DNA of 11,821 bases from Candidatus Saccharimonadia bacterium (GTDB lineage Bacteria > Patescibacteriota > Saccharimonadia > Saccharimonadales > Saccharimonadaceae), in the NCBI GenBank assembly GCA_023257145.1, contig JALRDA010000133.1, positions 1 through 11,821 of the forward strand, written 5' to 3'. Position numbers and translations under genes: made by a program. Positions 1-4,801 of this stretch are shown piece by piece. Below the pieces are notes generated by a model. It ran no database searches. It saw nothing but the letters and a program-made list of their open reading frames with translations, and had not been told where the DNA came from. Within the stretch, counting starts at the first letter, position 1; each line of letters opens with the position of its first letter.

Positions 1-1
1 G

Positions 2-349
2 ATCGATTGTAGCTTGTATTGCCCGGGACGACCACGTGGAGACCACGGGCACAATCACGAAGAGCTGTGGGCGGCGATCCAGCGACCCACAGGAGTCATC
101 CTTTCATGTGGCGTGACGTATGCTCGCGTACTGCGCGTCAAGCGTGAAGTCGAACAGTTTAACGCCCAGCGTGAGCGTGAGTTTCACGACACGGTGATGG
201 ATGATAGGTACGCCGAATCTATATTCGGTGATCCATTCCACGACGTACTCGAAGACATAATCGTCGACAGCGAGTGTTACGTGTGTGATCGACCACGACC
301 GCTTGGTAGTGATGGTCTATGCGACGATTGTCGAACATCTACTAGTTGA
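2..349 (+). CDS. Zinc-ribbon protein of unknown function, 5' end outside the window
   Basis: The frame is open from the left edge to a TGA stop at 347-349. The first possible start is TTG at 14, which has no Shine-Dalgarno sequence, so the true start probably lies before the window. The visible part is about 116 residues. The middle is charged and looks helical. The C-terminus carries a four-cysteine knuckle, CYVCD followed by LCDDC (spacing CX2C-X11-CX2C), as in small zinc ribbons that bind nucleic acid or act as structural domains. Two further cysteines lie near the visible start and one mid-protein. I do not recognise the family. GC looks somewhat higher than in the neighbouring genes. A hairpin terminator follows 14 bases after the stop. 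The zinc ribbon is seen directly; any function would be a guess. Confidence 0.6.
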   Translation: MDCSLYCPGRPRGDHGHNHEELWAAIQRPTGVILSCGVTYARVLRVKREVEQFNAQREREFHDTVMDDRYAESIFGDPFHDVLEDIIVDSECYVCDRPRPLGSDGLCDDCRTSTS

Positions 350-363
350 GAGGAGTGAGCATT

Positions 364-398
364 AGCCCCGTACGCATCACGCGTGCGGGGCTTTGTTC
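364..398 (+). terminator. Rho-independent terminator of the zinc-ribbon gene
   Basis: A 12-pair stem (364-375 with 381-392, one G-T pair) closes a 5-base loop and is followed by a T-rich tail, CTTTGTTC. It lies just after the TGA at 349. Read on the minus strand the hairpin lacks a T-run, so it mainly serves the plus-strand gene, although the convergent Nudix gene also ends here. Confidence 0.8.
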
Positions 399-402
399 AA
401 CT

Positions 403-822
403 TTACACCTGGTGAAAGGCTGGTGACGAAATGCTCTGCAGTAAGCGCGCTGCAGCTTTATAGTCACTTGAGATTGATAGCCGTAAGAAGTCTTCAATTG
501 ATATCCAAGCGTATTCACTATGTTCTTCGCTTAAACTTATTTCGTTATGATATTCCGTAGTTGTGAAGATTGCTTTGATGACTTGGCATTGTCCATGAAT
601 TTTAGATGCGATATGTACAGGGCGCAGTGACTGTATGTGAAGGTTCGTTTCTTCGTATGCTTCGCGTACCGCACCAGCGATAGGAGCTTCACCGATATCA
701 ACTTGACCTCCCGGCAAATCCCACATACCGGCACGATGCGTATCGTTATTGTGCCGACGAAGAATTAGCAGCCGGCCATCTGCGTTAAGAATGATAGTTT
801 TCGCAACCACTTCAATTTTCAT
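403..822 (-). CDS. Nudix hydrolase (MutT-like), 139 residues
   Basis: Nudix enzymes cleave nucleoside diphosphates linked to another group, using Mg2+ bound by the glutamates of the Nudix box. Here the box spans residues 39-61: G39, E45, R53-E54 and E57-E58 are all present in the GX5EX7REUXEEXGU layout. The Gly near its end is replaced by Asn60. Before it lie WDLPGG (34-39) and a strand with RR at 22-23, as in MutT/ADP-sugar relatives. The length is typical of a single-domain Nudix protein. The substrate cannot be read from sequence; house-cleaning of damaged dNTPs or a nucleotide-sugar activity are both possible. The ATG start has no Shine-Dalgarno sequence. A promoter (TTAACA, 17 bases, TATAGT) puts the RNA start only about two bases before the ATG. 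The gene is probably monocistronic. Confidence 0.93.
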   Translation of the reverse strand: MKIEVVAKTIILNADGRLLILRRHNNDTHRAGMWDLPGGQVDIGEAPIAGAVREAYEETNLHIQSLRPVHIASKIHGQCQVIKAIFTTTEYHNEISLSEEHSEYAWISIEDFLRLSISSDYKAAARLLQSISSPAFHQV

Positions 823-830
823 ATCGATAT

Positions 831-859
831 ACTATATCATATAATTACAGTAATGTTAA
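831..859 (-). promoter_or_regulatory. Promoter of the Nudix gene, nearly leaderless
   Basis: Reading the minus strand, TTAACA (859-854), a 17-base spacer and TATAGT (836-831) lie just before the ATG at 822-820. The expected RNA start is about 824, leaving a leader of roughly two bases. The -35 box matches the sigma-70 consensus at 5 of 6 positions and so does the -10 box. Confidence 0.6.
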
Positions 860-862
860 TAG

Positions 863-889
863 ACTAAAAACCCTCCCAGGGAGGGAGGG
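863..889 (-). terminator. Rho-independent terminator after rpmG
   Basis: On the minus strand CCCTCCC (889-883) pairs with GGGAGGG (877-871) around a 5-base loop and is followed directly by TTTTTAGT. It lies 22 bases past the rpmG stop and before the Nudix promoter. Confidence 0.85.
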
Positions 890-910
890 GATAGATAATG
901 TAACGAATGA

Positions 911-1117
911 TTAGCTCTTGCGAGGCTTGATTTCGTTACGACCGAGGTTCTTTTTCGTCTCAGTGTAAGTAGCGTGAGTACGAGCGATTGGATCGTATTT
1001 TTTCAAAACGATTTTTTCAGTCGTATTCTGCGTGTTCTTGGTTGTGTAGTATGTACGGTGACCTGTTAGTTCACTGACCAGACCTACTAATTTGCGCTTT
1101 GTATTCTTCTTTGCCAT
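911..1117 (-). CDS. rpmG: 50S ribosomal protein bL33
   Basis: This small basic protein of the large ribosomal subunit binds 23S rRNA near the E site. The 68 residues contain the family signature: TGHRTYYTTKN (residues 18-28), then EKIVLKKYDP (34-43), ending in a basic tail. It is the cysteine-free form: the two CXXC pairs of zinc-binding L33 are absent, as in E. coli L33. The tail after ETKKN runs about 11 residues longer than in the E. coli protein. The gene follows tRNA-Thr(GGT) by 82 bases on the same strand, a pairing common in bacteria, so the two may share a transcript. A TGn-extended -10 box (TAGAAT, 1160-1155) suggests its own promoter as well. The Shine-Dalgarno match is weak (GTGAG). 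Confidence 0.95.
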   Translation of the reverse strand: MAKKNTKRKLVGLVSELTGHRTYYTTKNTQNTTEKIVLKKYDPIARTHATYTETKKNLGRNEIKPRKS

Positions 1118-1154
1118 TACTTACTCACTTAAATTTGTTAATTCAATCTTATTA

Positions 1155-1163
1155 ATTCTAGCA
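1155..1163 (-). promoter_or_regulatory. Candidate extended -10 promoter for rpmG
   Basis: TGC followed by TAGAAT (1163-1155, minus strand) forms an extended -10 element about 38 bases before the rpmG ATG. No good -35 box is visible 17 bases upstream, so read-through from the tRNA-Thr promoter is an alternative. Confidence 0.35.
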
Positions 1164-1199
1164 TAAAATAGTCATAATTACTAGAGGTAGGCATAAAAA

Positions 1200-1274
<75 letters not shown>

Positions 1275-1286
1275 GTACCTCGGTTA

Positions 1287-1315
1287 ATTGTACCAAAACC
1301 ACCTTCGTATGCCAA
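1287..1315 (-). promoter_or_regulatory. Promoter of tRNA-Thr(GGT)
   Basis: Minus strand: TTGGCA (1315-1310), a 17-base spacer and TACAAT (1292-1287). Both boxes match consensus at 5 of 6 positions. The expected start near 1280 is about six bases before the mature tRNA. Confidence 0.7.
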
Positions 1316-1377
1316 GTCGTCTCATAGTGATTACATTAGCTACATATTAAAATAATAGTAACGATCTAAGACAATGC

Positions 1378-1407
1378 AAATGGACTCGCGCATAAGCGAG
1401 TCCATTT
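1378..1407 (-). terminator. Hairpin terminator after the LysM-CHAP gene
   Basis: A perfect 12-pair stem (1378-1389 with 1396-1407) closes a 6-base loop, 29 bases past the stop of the LysM-CHAP gene. The T-run on the minus strand is short (ATTTGCATT), so termination may be moderate. Confidence 0.7.
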
Positions 1408-1436
1408 AACGTTAGACTGAGCGAGGCATAGACCTA

Positions 1437-2588
1437 CTAGTGAATGTAGTTGTATAGCGCAGCCTGCGATGCTGGTACCGTGCGATAGGTGACAACGTTA
1501 AAGTTGCCTGCATAGTTCATCTCAGAGATGTTAATGCTTCCATCACCATTAACCGATTCGACGATAGCCACGTGCCCATATCCGCCAGTGTAGGCGTCGA
1601 CGAACGCTGGCATTTGCATAACTGCACCGACGGTTGGTGTCTTGTCGACAATGTATCCAGCACTACGGGCGAGTGTGTCCCAAGTTGCAGCGTTGCCCCA
1701 GTAGCTGCCTACGGGATGGCCCAGCTGTGCACGTCGTTCGTACGCCCATGACGTACAGTTACCGAATGCGTATGCATTGCCATTAGCGGACATGGTAATC
1801 GGCGTAAAGCCGTTCACTAAGCCATTCACACTTGCATTGGTGCCACGTGAATTAATATTGGCGTTGGTTACCGGTGCAACGTAGTCTGGTCGCTCTTCGA
1901 CAGGCAGTGTCGCATCGGGTAGCATGATTCGTTGATCTTTACGTATCTCTGTCAGCTCGAGGTCGTTAAAGGTGACGATCATTTTTGCGTCAGCAGTATA
2001 TTTCTCTGCAATTGATTGGATTGTATCACCGTCTTTGACGGTATATATAACGCCGTCTACAGGAGGAACCGTTAATTTCGCGCCCACTTCAACAGTTTCG
2101 TTGGTCGTATTATTGGCCCATTGAATTGTTTGCGGCGATAGATTAAATTGTTCCGCGACAGACTGCAGTGTGTCACCGTCTTTGGTGGTATATGTCGTCA
2201 CTGACCGACTGTCTGCCTTAACGGCAATGACCTGCGGCTTGCTGATTTTATTCTGCACATCAAGTGAAGTAGAGAGGTTTGCTATATTAGCCGCCACAGG
2301 CAAATCTGCACGGTCGGCAATACCACCGGCTACTTGTAGTGCAGTGATTTGATCAACCGATGGATCGTGTTGCATGGCGCTTGCATTGCTAGTAAGCATC
2401 GATTGTAGGTTCTGATTTTGGGAATTGTGATAACTGTATCCTATTGCGCTGACAAATAATGCAAATGAGCCAGCATATAAGGCAAAGGATCGGACGGTAG
2501 GGAGGTAAGATTTTGTGATTCTGATTTTGCCAAGTTTGGGTAAAATCATTGGTGTTAGTTTTACGTCTGATGCTTGAGCGTCACTCAA
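1437..2588 (-). CDS. Membrane-anchored peptidoglycan hydrolase with two LysM domains and a CHAP domain
   Basis: Layout over 383 residues: a basic cytoplasmic N-terminus; one membrane segment at about 34-52; a linker; LysM 1 at about 132-175 and LysM 2 at about 182-224, both with the KDGDT turn (136-140, 185-189); a linker; and a CHAP domain at about 265-383. CHAP domains are cysteine amidases or endopeptidases of peptidoglycan. The catalytic residues are visible: Cys278 in GNCTSWAYERR, His339 in GYGHVAIVE and Glu356 in ISEMNY. With no clear signal-peptidase site, the membrane segment probably anchors the protein with its enzyme domain outside, where LysM would hold it on glycan. Likely roles are self wall remodelling, division or attack on a host wall. 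The first canonical start is TTG at 2588, but the good Shine-Dalgarno sequence (AGGAG, 2621-2617) lies 7 bases before an in-frame ATT at 2609, so the real start may be ATT. Confidence 0.93.
   Translation of the reverse strand: MSDAQASDVKLTPMILPKLGKIRITKSYLPTVRSFALYAGSFALFVSAIGYSYHNSQNQNLQSMLTSNASAMQHDPSVDQITALQVAGGIADRADLPVAANIANLSTSLDVQNKISKPQVIAVKADSRSVTTYTTKDGDTLQSVAEQFNLSPQTIQWANNTTNETVEVGAKLTVPPVDGVIYTVKDGDTIQSIAEKYTADAKMIVTFNDLELTEIRKDQRIMLPDATLPVEERPDYVAPVTNANINSRGTNASVNGLVNGFTPITMSANGNAYAFGNCTSWAYERRAQLGHPVGSYWGNAATWDTLARSAGYIVDKTPTVGAVMQMPAFVDAYTGGYGHVAIVESVNGDGSINISEMNYAGNFNVVTYRTVPASQAALYNYIH
2023..2196 (-). repeat. Two LysM-coding repeats in the CHAP gene
   Basis: The 12-base string TCACCGTCTTTG occurs at 2026-2037 and 2173-2184, with similar flanks (GGTATAT follows in both). 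The spacing of 147 bases equals 49 codons, the distance between the two KDGDT turns. This indicates tandem duplication of the LysM unit. Confidence 0.75.
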
Positions 2589-2616
2589 GGCAACTTTCGA
2601 AGTACTAATTGCTGTT

Positions 2617-2621
2617 CTCCT
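2617..2621 (-). promoter_or_regulatory. Shine-Dalgarno sequence favouring an ATT start for the LysM-CHAP gene
   Basis: AGGAG ends 7 bases before ATT (2609-2607), which is in frame with the gene seven codons before the TTG at 2588. From the TTG the AGGAG is 28 bases away. No ATG or GTG lies between. The spacing favours ATT, a rare start best known from infC. Confidence 0.45.
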
Positions 2622-2664
2622 GCCACCTGTATCTCTACAAGGGTTCTACCTTACTTTGTCTTTC

Positions 2665-2695
2665 TTCTTATATAAGAACGGGATACACATGTCGA
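2665..2695 (-). promoter_or_regulatory. Proximal promoter of the LysM-CHAP gene inside a palindrome
   Basis: Minus strand: TCGACA (2695-2690), a 17-base spacer and TATAAG (2672-2667), both 5 of 6 against consensus. The -10 box lies inside a perfect 14-base palindrome, TTCTTATATAAGAA (2665-2678), which could be an operator. The expected RNA start is near 2660, about 50 bases before the ATT codon. Confidence 0.5.
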
Positions 2696-2761
2696 CCGAC
2701 TTTATTAATTGATATTTCGAGTGGAATATTCGGTATCCGTGCGACATTTTTGGTAGGCTAG

Positions 2762-2829
2762 GTGATAATAATCGCTGCAGAAACGCTGGAATCTCACACA
2801 TGTTTCTGTGACGCAGTGAAAATTATCAC
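2762..2829 (-). ncRNA. Unassigned 68-base imperfect hairpin: structured leader or small RNA
   Basis: Three stem blocks pair in order: 2762-2769 with 2822-2829 (8 pairs); 2773-2778 with 2813-2818 (6 pairs, one G-T); and 2779-2784 with 2802-2807 (6 pairs). They are separated by a 3 x 3 internal loop and a 5-base bulge, with a 17-base apical loop. No gene or terminator explains it, since neither side has an adjacent T-run. A strong minus-strand promoter at 2844-2872 would start RNA about eight bases before it. It could be a 5' leader of the LysM-CHAP gene, a short ncRNA or a DNA-level site. No known riboswitch class was recognised. Confidence 0.4.
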
Positions 2830-2843
2830 ACACACGAGAACCA

Positions 2844-2872
2844 ATTGTAGCAGCATAAACAAAATGAGTCAA
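2844..2872 (-). promoter_or_regulatory. Distal promoter firing into the hairpin upstream of the LysM-CHAP gene
   Basis: Minus strand: TTGACT (2872-2867), a 17-base spacer and TACAAT (2849-2844), with TGC directly before the -10 box (extended -10). Both hexamers match 5 of 6. The -35 box overlaps the stem of the SPFH terminator. The expected RNA start is near 2837, giving a leader of about 230 bases to the LysM-CHAP gene. Confidence 0.6.
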
Positions 2873-2895
2873 TACTTACCCACGTACTGACTCAT
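2857..2895 (-). terminator. Rho-independent terminator of the SPFH gene
   Basis: ATGAGTCA (2864-2871) pairs with TGACTCAT (2888-2895). Three more pairs follow inside after one mismatch, and the minus strand continues with TTTTGTTT. It lies 23 bases after the SPFH stop. Confidence 0.75.
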
Positions 2896-2918
2896 CATGA
2901 ATAGATTACATACTAGTG

Positions 2919-3701
2919 TTACTGGAGTGGAATATTAAAGACTGCGCCACCACCCATGTAGGTCGGCATTTTACCGTCCCATTTTTCGATAGCTTGTTTC
3001 TGTAAATATTCCTGTGACAATGTTTCGCTTTGGGCGCGCTGCGCTTCGGCGTCAGTGCGAGCCGCTTCTAGGTTAAACTTAGCACGCTCAGCATTCTGCT
3101 GCGCTACTTGTTTGTCTTCGATTGCTTTACTGAAATTGTCGCTAAATTTAAAATCAACGATACTTAGCTCGCTTACTTTAATGCCATATGGCTGCAAGCG
3201 TTCTGCAAGAGTTTTTTGCGCAATTGTCTTTAGTCTACTTCGTTCAGTGATCAACTCTGACGCGGTGTATTCAGCACTCGCAGCCTTGAATACCTCGTTC
3301 ATAGCTGGTGTCACAATTTTGTCGACGTATAGTGGGCCGACCGTTTGGTGCATTCGGCTAACGCTACCACGTTCGATATTATAGTTTAGGACGATTTCGC
3401 TCGTAACATCCTGAAGGTCACGACTAGCCGCTGCGCTAGAAACAGACTCTTTTTGCAGCTTAATATCATACACCGTTACTTGGTTGACACCCCATGGCAA
3501 AACCATAGCAATACCTTCGGTAAGTTCACGCCCTGTGACGCGGCCATACTGCGTGACTACACCAATTTGTCCAGTACCGATAGTTCGGATGCTAGTCATT
3601 AGTGTAATTGCAGCAAGAATCGCAATTGTAATAAATAGTATTTTTCGTTTAGTAGTTGATAGTGTGCCGTTCTGTCCGATAATCTGTGCTTTCTGAATCA
3701 T
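2919..3701 (-). CDS. SPFH/prohibitin-like membrane protein
   Basis: SPFH (stomatin, prohibitin, flotillin, HflK/C) proteins form large membrane-associated rings that organise lipid domains or modulate membrane proteases such as FtsH. From the ATG at 3701 the protein has 260 residues: a short basic cytoplasmic stretch; one membrane segment at about 20-39; an SPFH domain at about 44-190 with the typical IGVVTQYGRVTGRELTEG and YDIKLQKESV strands; and an alanine- and glutamate-rich coiled coil at about 193-240. The tail ends in GGGAVFNIPLQ. The frame stays open upstream to a TTG at 3779. However, a -10 box, TATACT (3716-3711), lies inside that stretch, so the RNA probably starts near 3704 and the ATG at 3701 (or 3710) is used. 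No Shine-Dalgarno sequence is present. Specific HflC or prohibitin identity is not claimed. Confidence 0.88.
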   Translation of the reverse strand: MIQKAQIIGQNGTLSTTKRKILFITIAILAAITLMTSIRTIGTGQIGVVTQYGRVTGRELTEGIAMVLPWGVNQVTVYDIKLQKESVSSAAASRDLQDVTSEIVLNYNIERGSVSRMHQTVGPLYVDKIVTPAMNEVFKAASAEYTASELITERSRLKTIAQKTLAERLQPYGIKVSELSIVDFKFSDNFSKAIEDKQVAQQNAERAKFNLEAARTDAEAQRAQSETLSQEYLQKQAIEKWDGKMPTYMGGGAVFNIPLQ

Positions 3702-3710
3702 AGTGCTCAT

Positions 3711-3737
3711 AGTATAGCACTGACCATTGCTCGTCAC
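3711..3737 (-). promoter_or_regulatory. Candidate nearly leaderless promoter of the SPFH gene
   Basis: Minus strand: TATACT (3716-3711, 5 of 6) with GTGACG (3737-3732, 4 of 6) at a short 15-base spacer. The expected start at about 3704 is three bases before the ATG at 3701. Confidence 0.4.
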
Positions 3738-3807
3738 TATAGTTTGATGCGTCAAACCGAGCATTTTAAACACGCACAAAACACGATACGTAAATAACTA
3801 AAAACAC

Positions 3808-3836
3808 TTGAAAATACGGACAATATTAGATACACT
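3808..3836 (+). promoter_or_regulatory. Promoter of the tRNA-Thr/tRNA-Tyr unit
   Basis: TTGAAA (3808-3813), a 17-base spacer and TACACT (3831-3836). The expected start near 3843 is about 12 bases before the first tRNA. It stands divergent to the SPFH gene. Confidence 0.55.
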
Positions 3837-3854
3837 TGTATCTGTACTTCGCGT

Positions 3855-3931
3855 GCCGCTTTAGCTCAGCTGGTTAGAGCAGCTGTTTTGTAAACAGCAG
3901 GTCTACGGTTCGAATCCGTAAAGCGGCTCCA
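3855..3931 (+). tRNA. tRNA-Thr (anticodon TGT)
   Basis: This is a 77-base cloverleaf with encoded CCA. Acceptor GCCGCTT/AAGCGGC, D stem GCTC/GAGC, anticodon stem GCTGT/ACAGC with loop TTTGTAA, and T stem TACGG/CCGTA with loop TTCGAAT are all intact. Anticodon TGT reads ACA, and probably ACG by wobble. The discriminator is U73, as in the GGT isoacceptor of this window. It lies 24 bases before tRNA-Tyr, probably in one transcript. Confidence 0.97.
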
Positions 3932-3955
3932 AGTTGAATTCATTCCGAATTATCC

Positions 3956-4041
3956 GCAGGGGTAGTGAAGCGGTCAAACACAACAGACTGTAAATCTGTC
4001 GGCATATGCCTTCGCAAGTTCGAATCTTGCCCCCTGTACCA
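3956..4041 (+). tRNA. tRNA-Tyr (anticodon GTA)
   Basis: This is an 86-base class II tRNA with a long variable arm and encoded CCA. Acceptor GCAGGGG pairs with CCCCTGT, which gives a G1-U72 end pair rather than G1-C72. D stem GTG/CAC with the conserved loop pattern, anticodon stem ACAGA/TCTGT with loop CTGTAAA, a variable arm with a small GGC/GCC stem, and T stem GCAAG/CTTGC with loop TTCGAAT are all present. The last base of CCA is also the first base of the terminator stem. Confidence 0.97.
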
Positions 4042-4080
4042 AAGTAAAAAGACGACCCAATGGCCGTCTTTTTACTTTTT
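4041..4080 (+). terminator. Bidirectional terminator between the tRNA unit and the glucan operon
   Basis: A 14-pair stem (4041-4054 with 4065-4078) closes a 10-base loop. The plus strand ends in a T-run. The minus strand, carrying the glucan operon that stops at 4093, also ends its stem in CTTTTTACTTT. One hairpin can serve both convergent units. Confidence 0.85.
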
Positions 4081-4092
4081 ATGTGAGCCGTA

Positions 4093-4800
4093 TTATCCGT
4101 TCGAGCCAGCTGCCTGGTCAAAGCACTGCGCAAGCCACACCCCTCGCGTCAGCATTTTATCTAGCAGGGCTGTGTTAGGCTGTTGATTTTCAGCATACAA
4201 ATAAATAGTACCTTCGCTAATCTCAATTGAAATTTTATCGAACTTGTTGGCAATTTCACGCGCGAGAGCAGGGTGAATGAGCCGCTGTGCGCTTAGCGCC
4301 TGTTCGGCTTTGGCATATACCGAATACTTATTAACAAAATCAAAGTCGTATGAACCAGATTGCTCGACGTCAATTTTATTAAAGCTGCCGTATTTTGTAA
4401 AAAGTTGCTGGTAAAACGCATCACCATGTGTATGTGCACCTACGAACAGATGTGGCATATCAACAGATTGATGCAAATCAAATGTCATAATAACCCAGTT
4501 GTGCGTGCGCGACGGTTTTGTAGGGTGATGTATCGTATCAATACGCTCAACCAGCGTAACATCGTAGCCGTCAAACGAGCCAATACAGTAATGATTATCG
4601 CGGTGCTTCGTCGATACGGTTAGTCCGCGAATCAAACTATGTTCGTCGTCGCGCTGATCAACGTAGCCAAAATATACTAGGCCAATTTTCTCAGCAAATC
4701 GCTGAAATGTCCGACGATTCAACTGCGACTGCAGCTGTTTTGCAGGGATTAGTCGTTGGAGTAGTTGTTTACTTCTGTCGAGTGACCTGCTAACTTTCAT
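4093..4800 (-). CDS. Unknown protein, last gene of the alpha-glucan operon
   Basis: This 235-residue protein belongs to no family I can name. It has a basic N-terminus (about 1-35, rich in K, R and Q) and no membrane segment or signal peptide. The main body is of mixed strands and helices. Notable stretches are IGSFDGYDVTLVERID (about 73-88), a THNW motif, and LFVGAHTHGDAFYQQLF with an HXH pair (about 118-134); three histidine-rich spots might bind metal. The start ATG follows the GH15 stop by one base (TAG C ATG), with only a weak purine stretch before it, so translation is probably coupled to GH15. A strong terminator follows 13 bases after the stop. Context suggests a role with the glucan enzymes, such as regulation, scaffolding or an unrecognised enzyme, but this is inference. 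Confidence 0.85.
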   Translation of the reverse strand: MKVSRSLDRSKQLLQRLIPAKQLQSQLNRRTFQRFAEKIGLVYFGYVDQRDDEHSLIRGLTVSTKHRDNHYCIGSFDGYDVTLVERIDTIHHPTKPSRTHNWVIMTFDLHQSVDMPHLFVGAHTHGDAFYQQLFTKYGSFNKIDVEQSGSYDFDFVNKYSVYAKAEQALSAQRLIHPALAREIANKFDKISIEISEGTIYLYAENQQPNTALLDKMLTRGVWLAQCFDQAAGSNG

Positions 4801-4801
4801 G

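Noticed and set aside
2170..2352. Plus-strand reading frame opposite the LysM region
   Set aside because: It lies fully within the LysM-CHAP gene on the other strand and has no recognisable motif; it is a shadow.
2609..2837. c-di-AMP (ydaO) riboswitch before the LysM-CHAP gene
   Set aside because: The gene type would fit, but the conserved G-rich and GAA-containing core of that riboswitch could not be found by eye.
3702..3779. N-terminal extension of the SPFH protein from TTG at 3779
   Set aside because: It contains a -10-like box, has no Shine-Dalgarno sequence and does not look like the usual N-terminus of the family.
3965..4186. Reading frames crossing the tRNA-Tyr gene and terminator on both strands
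   Set aside because: They translate tRNA and terminator sequence and run into the end of the glucan operon; not real genes.
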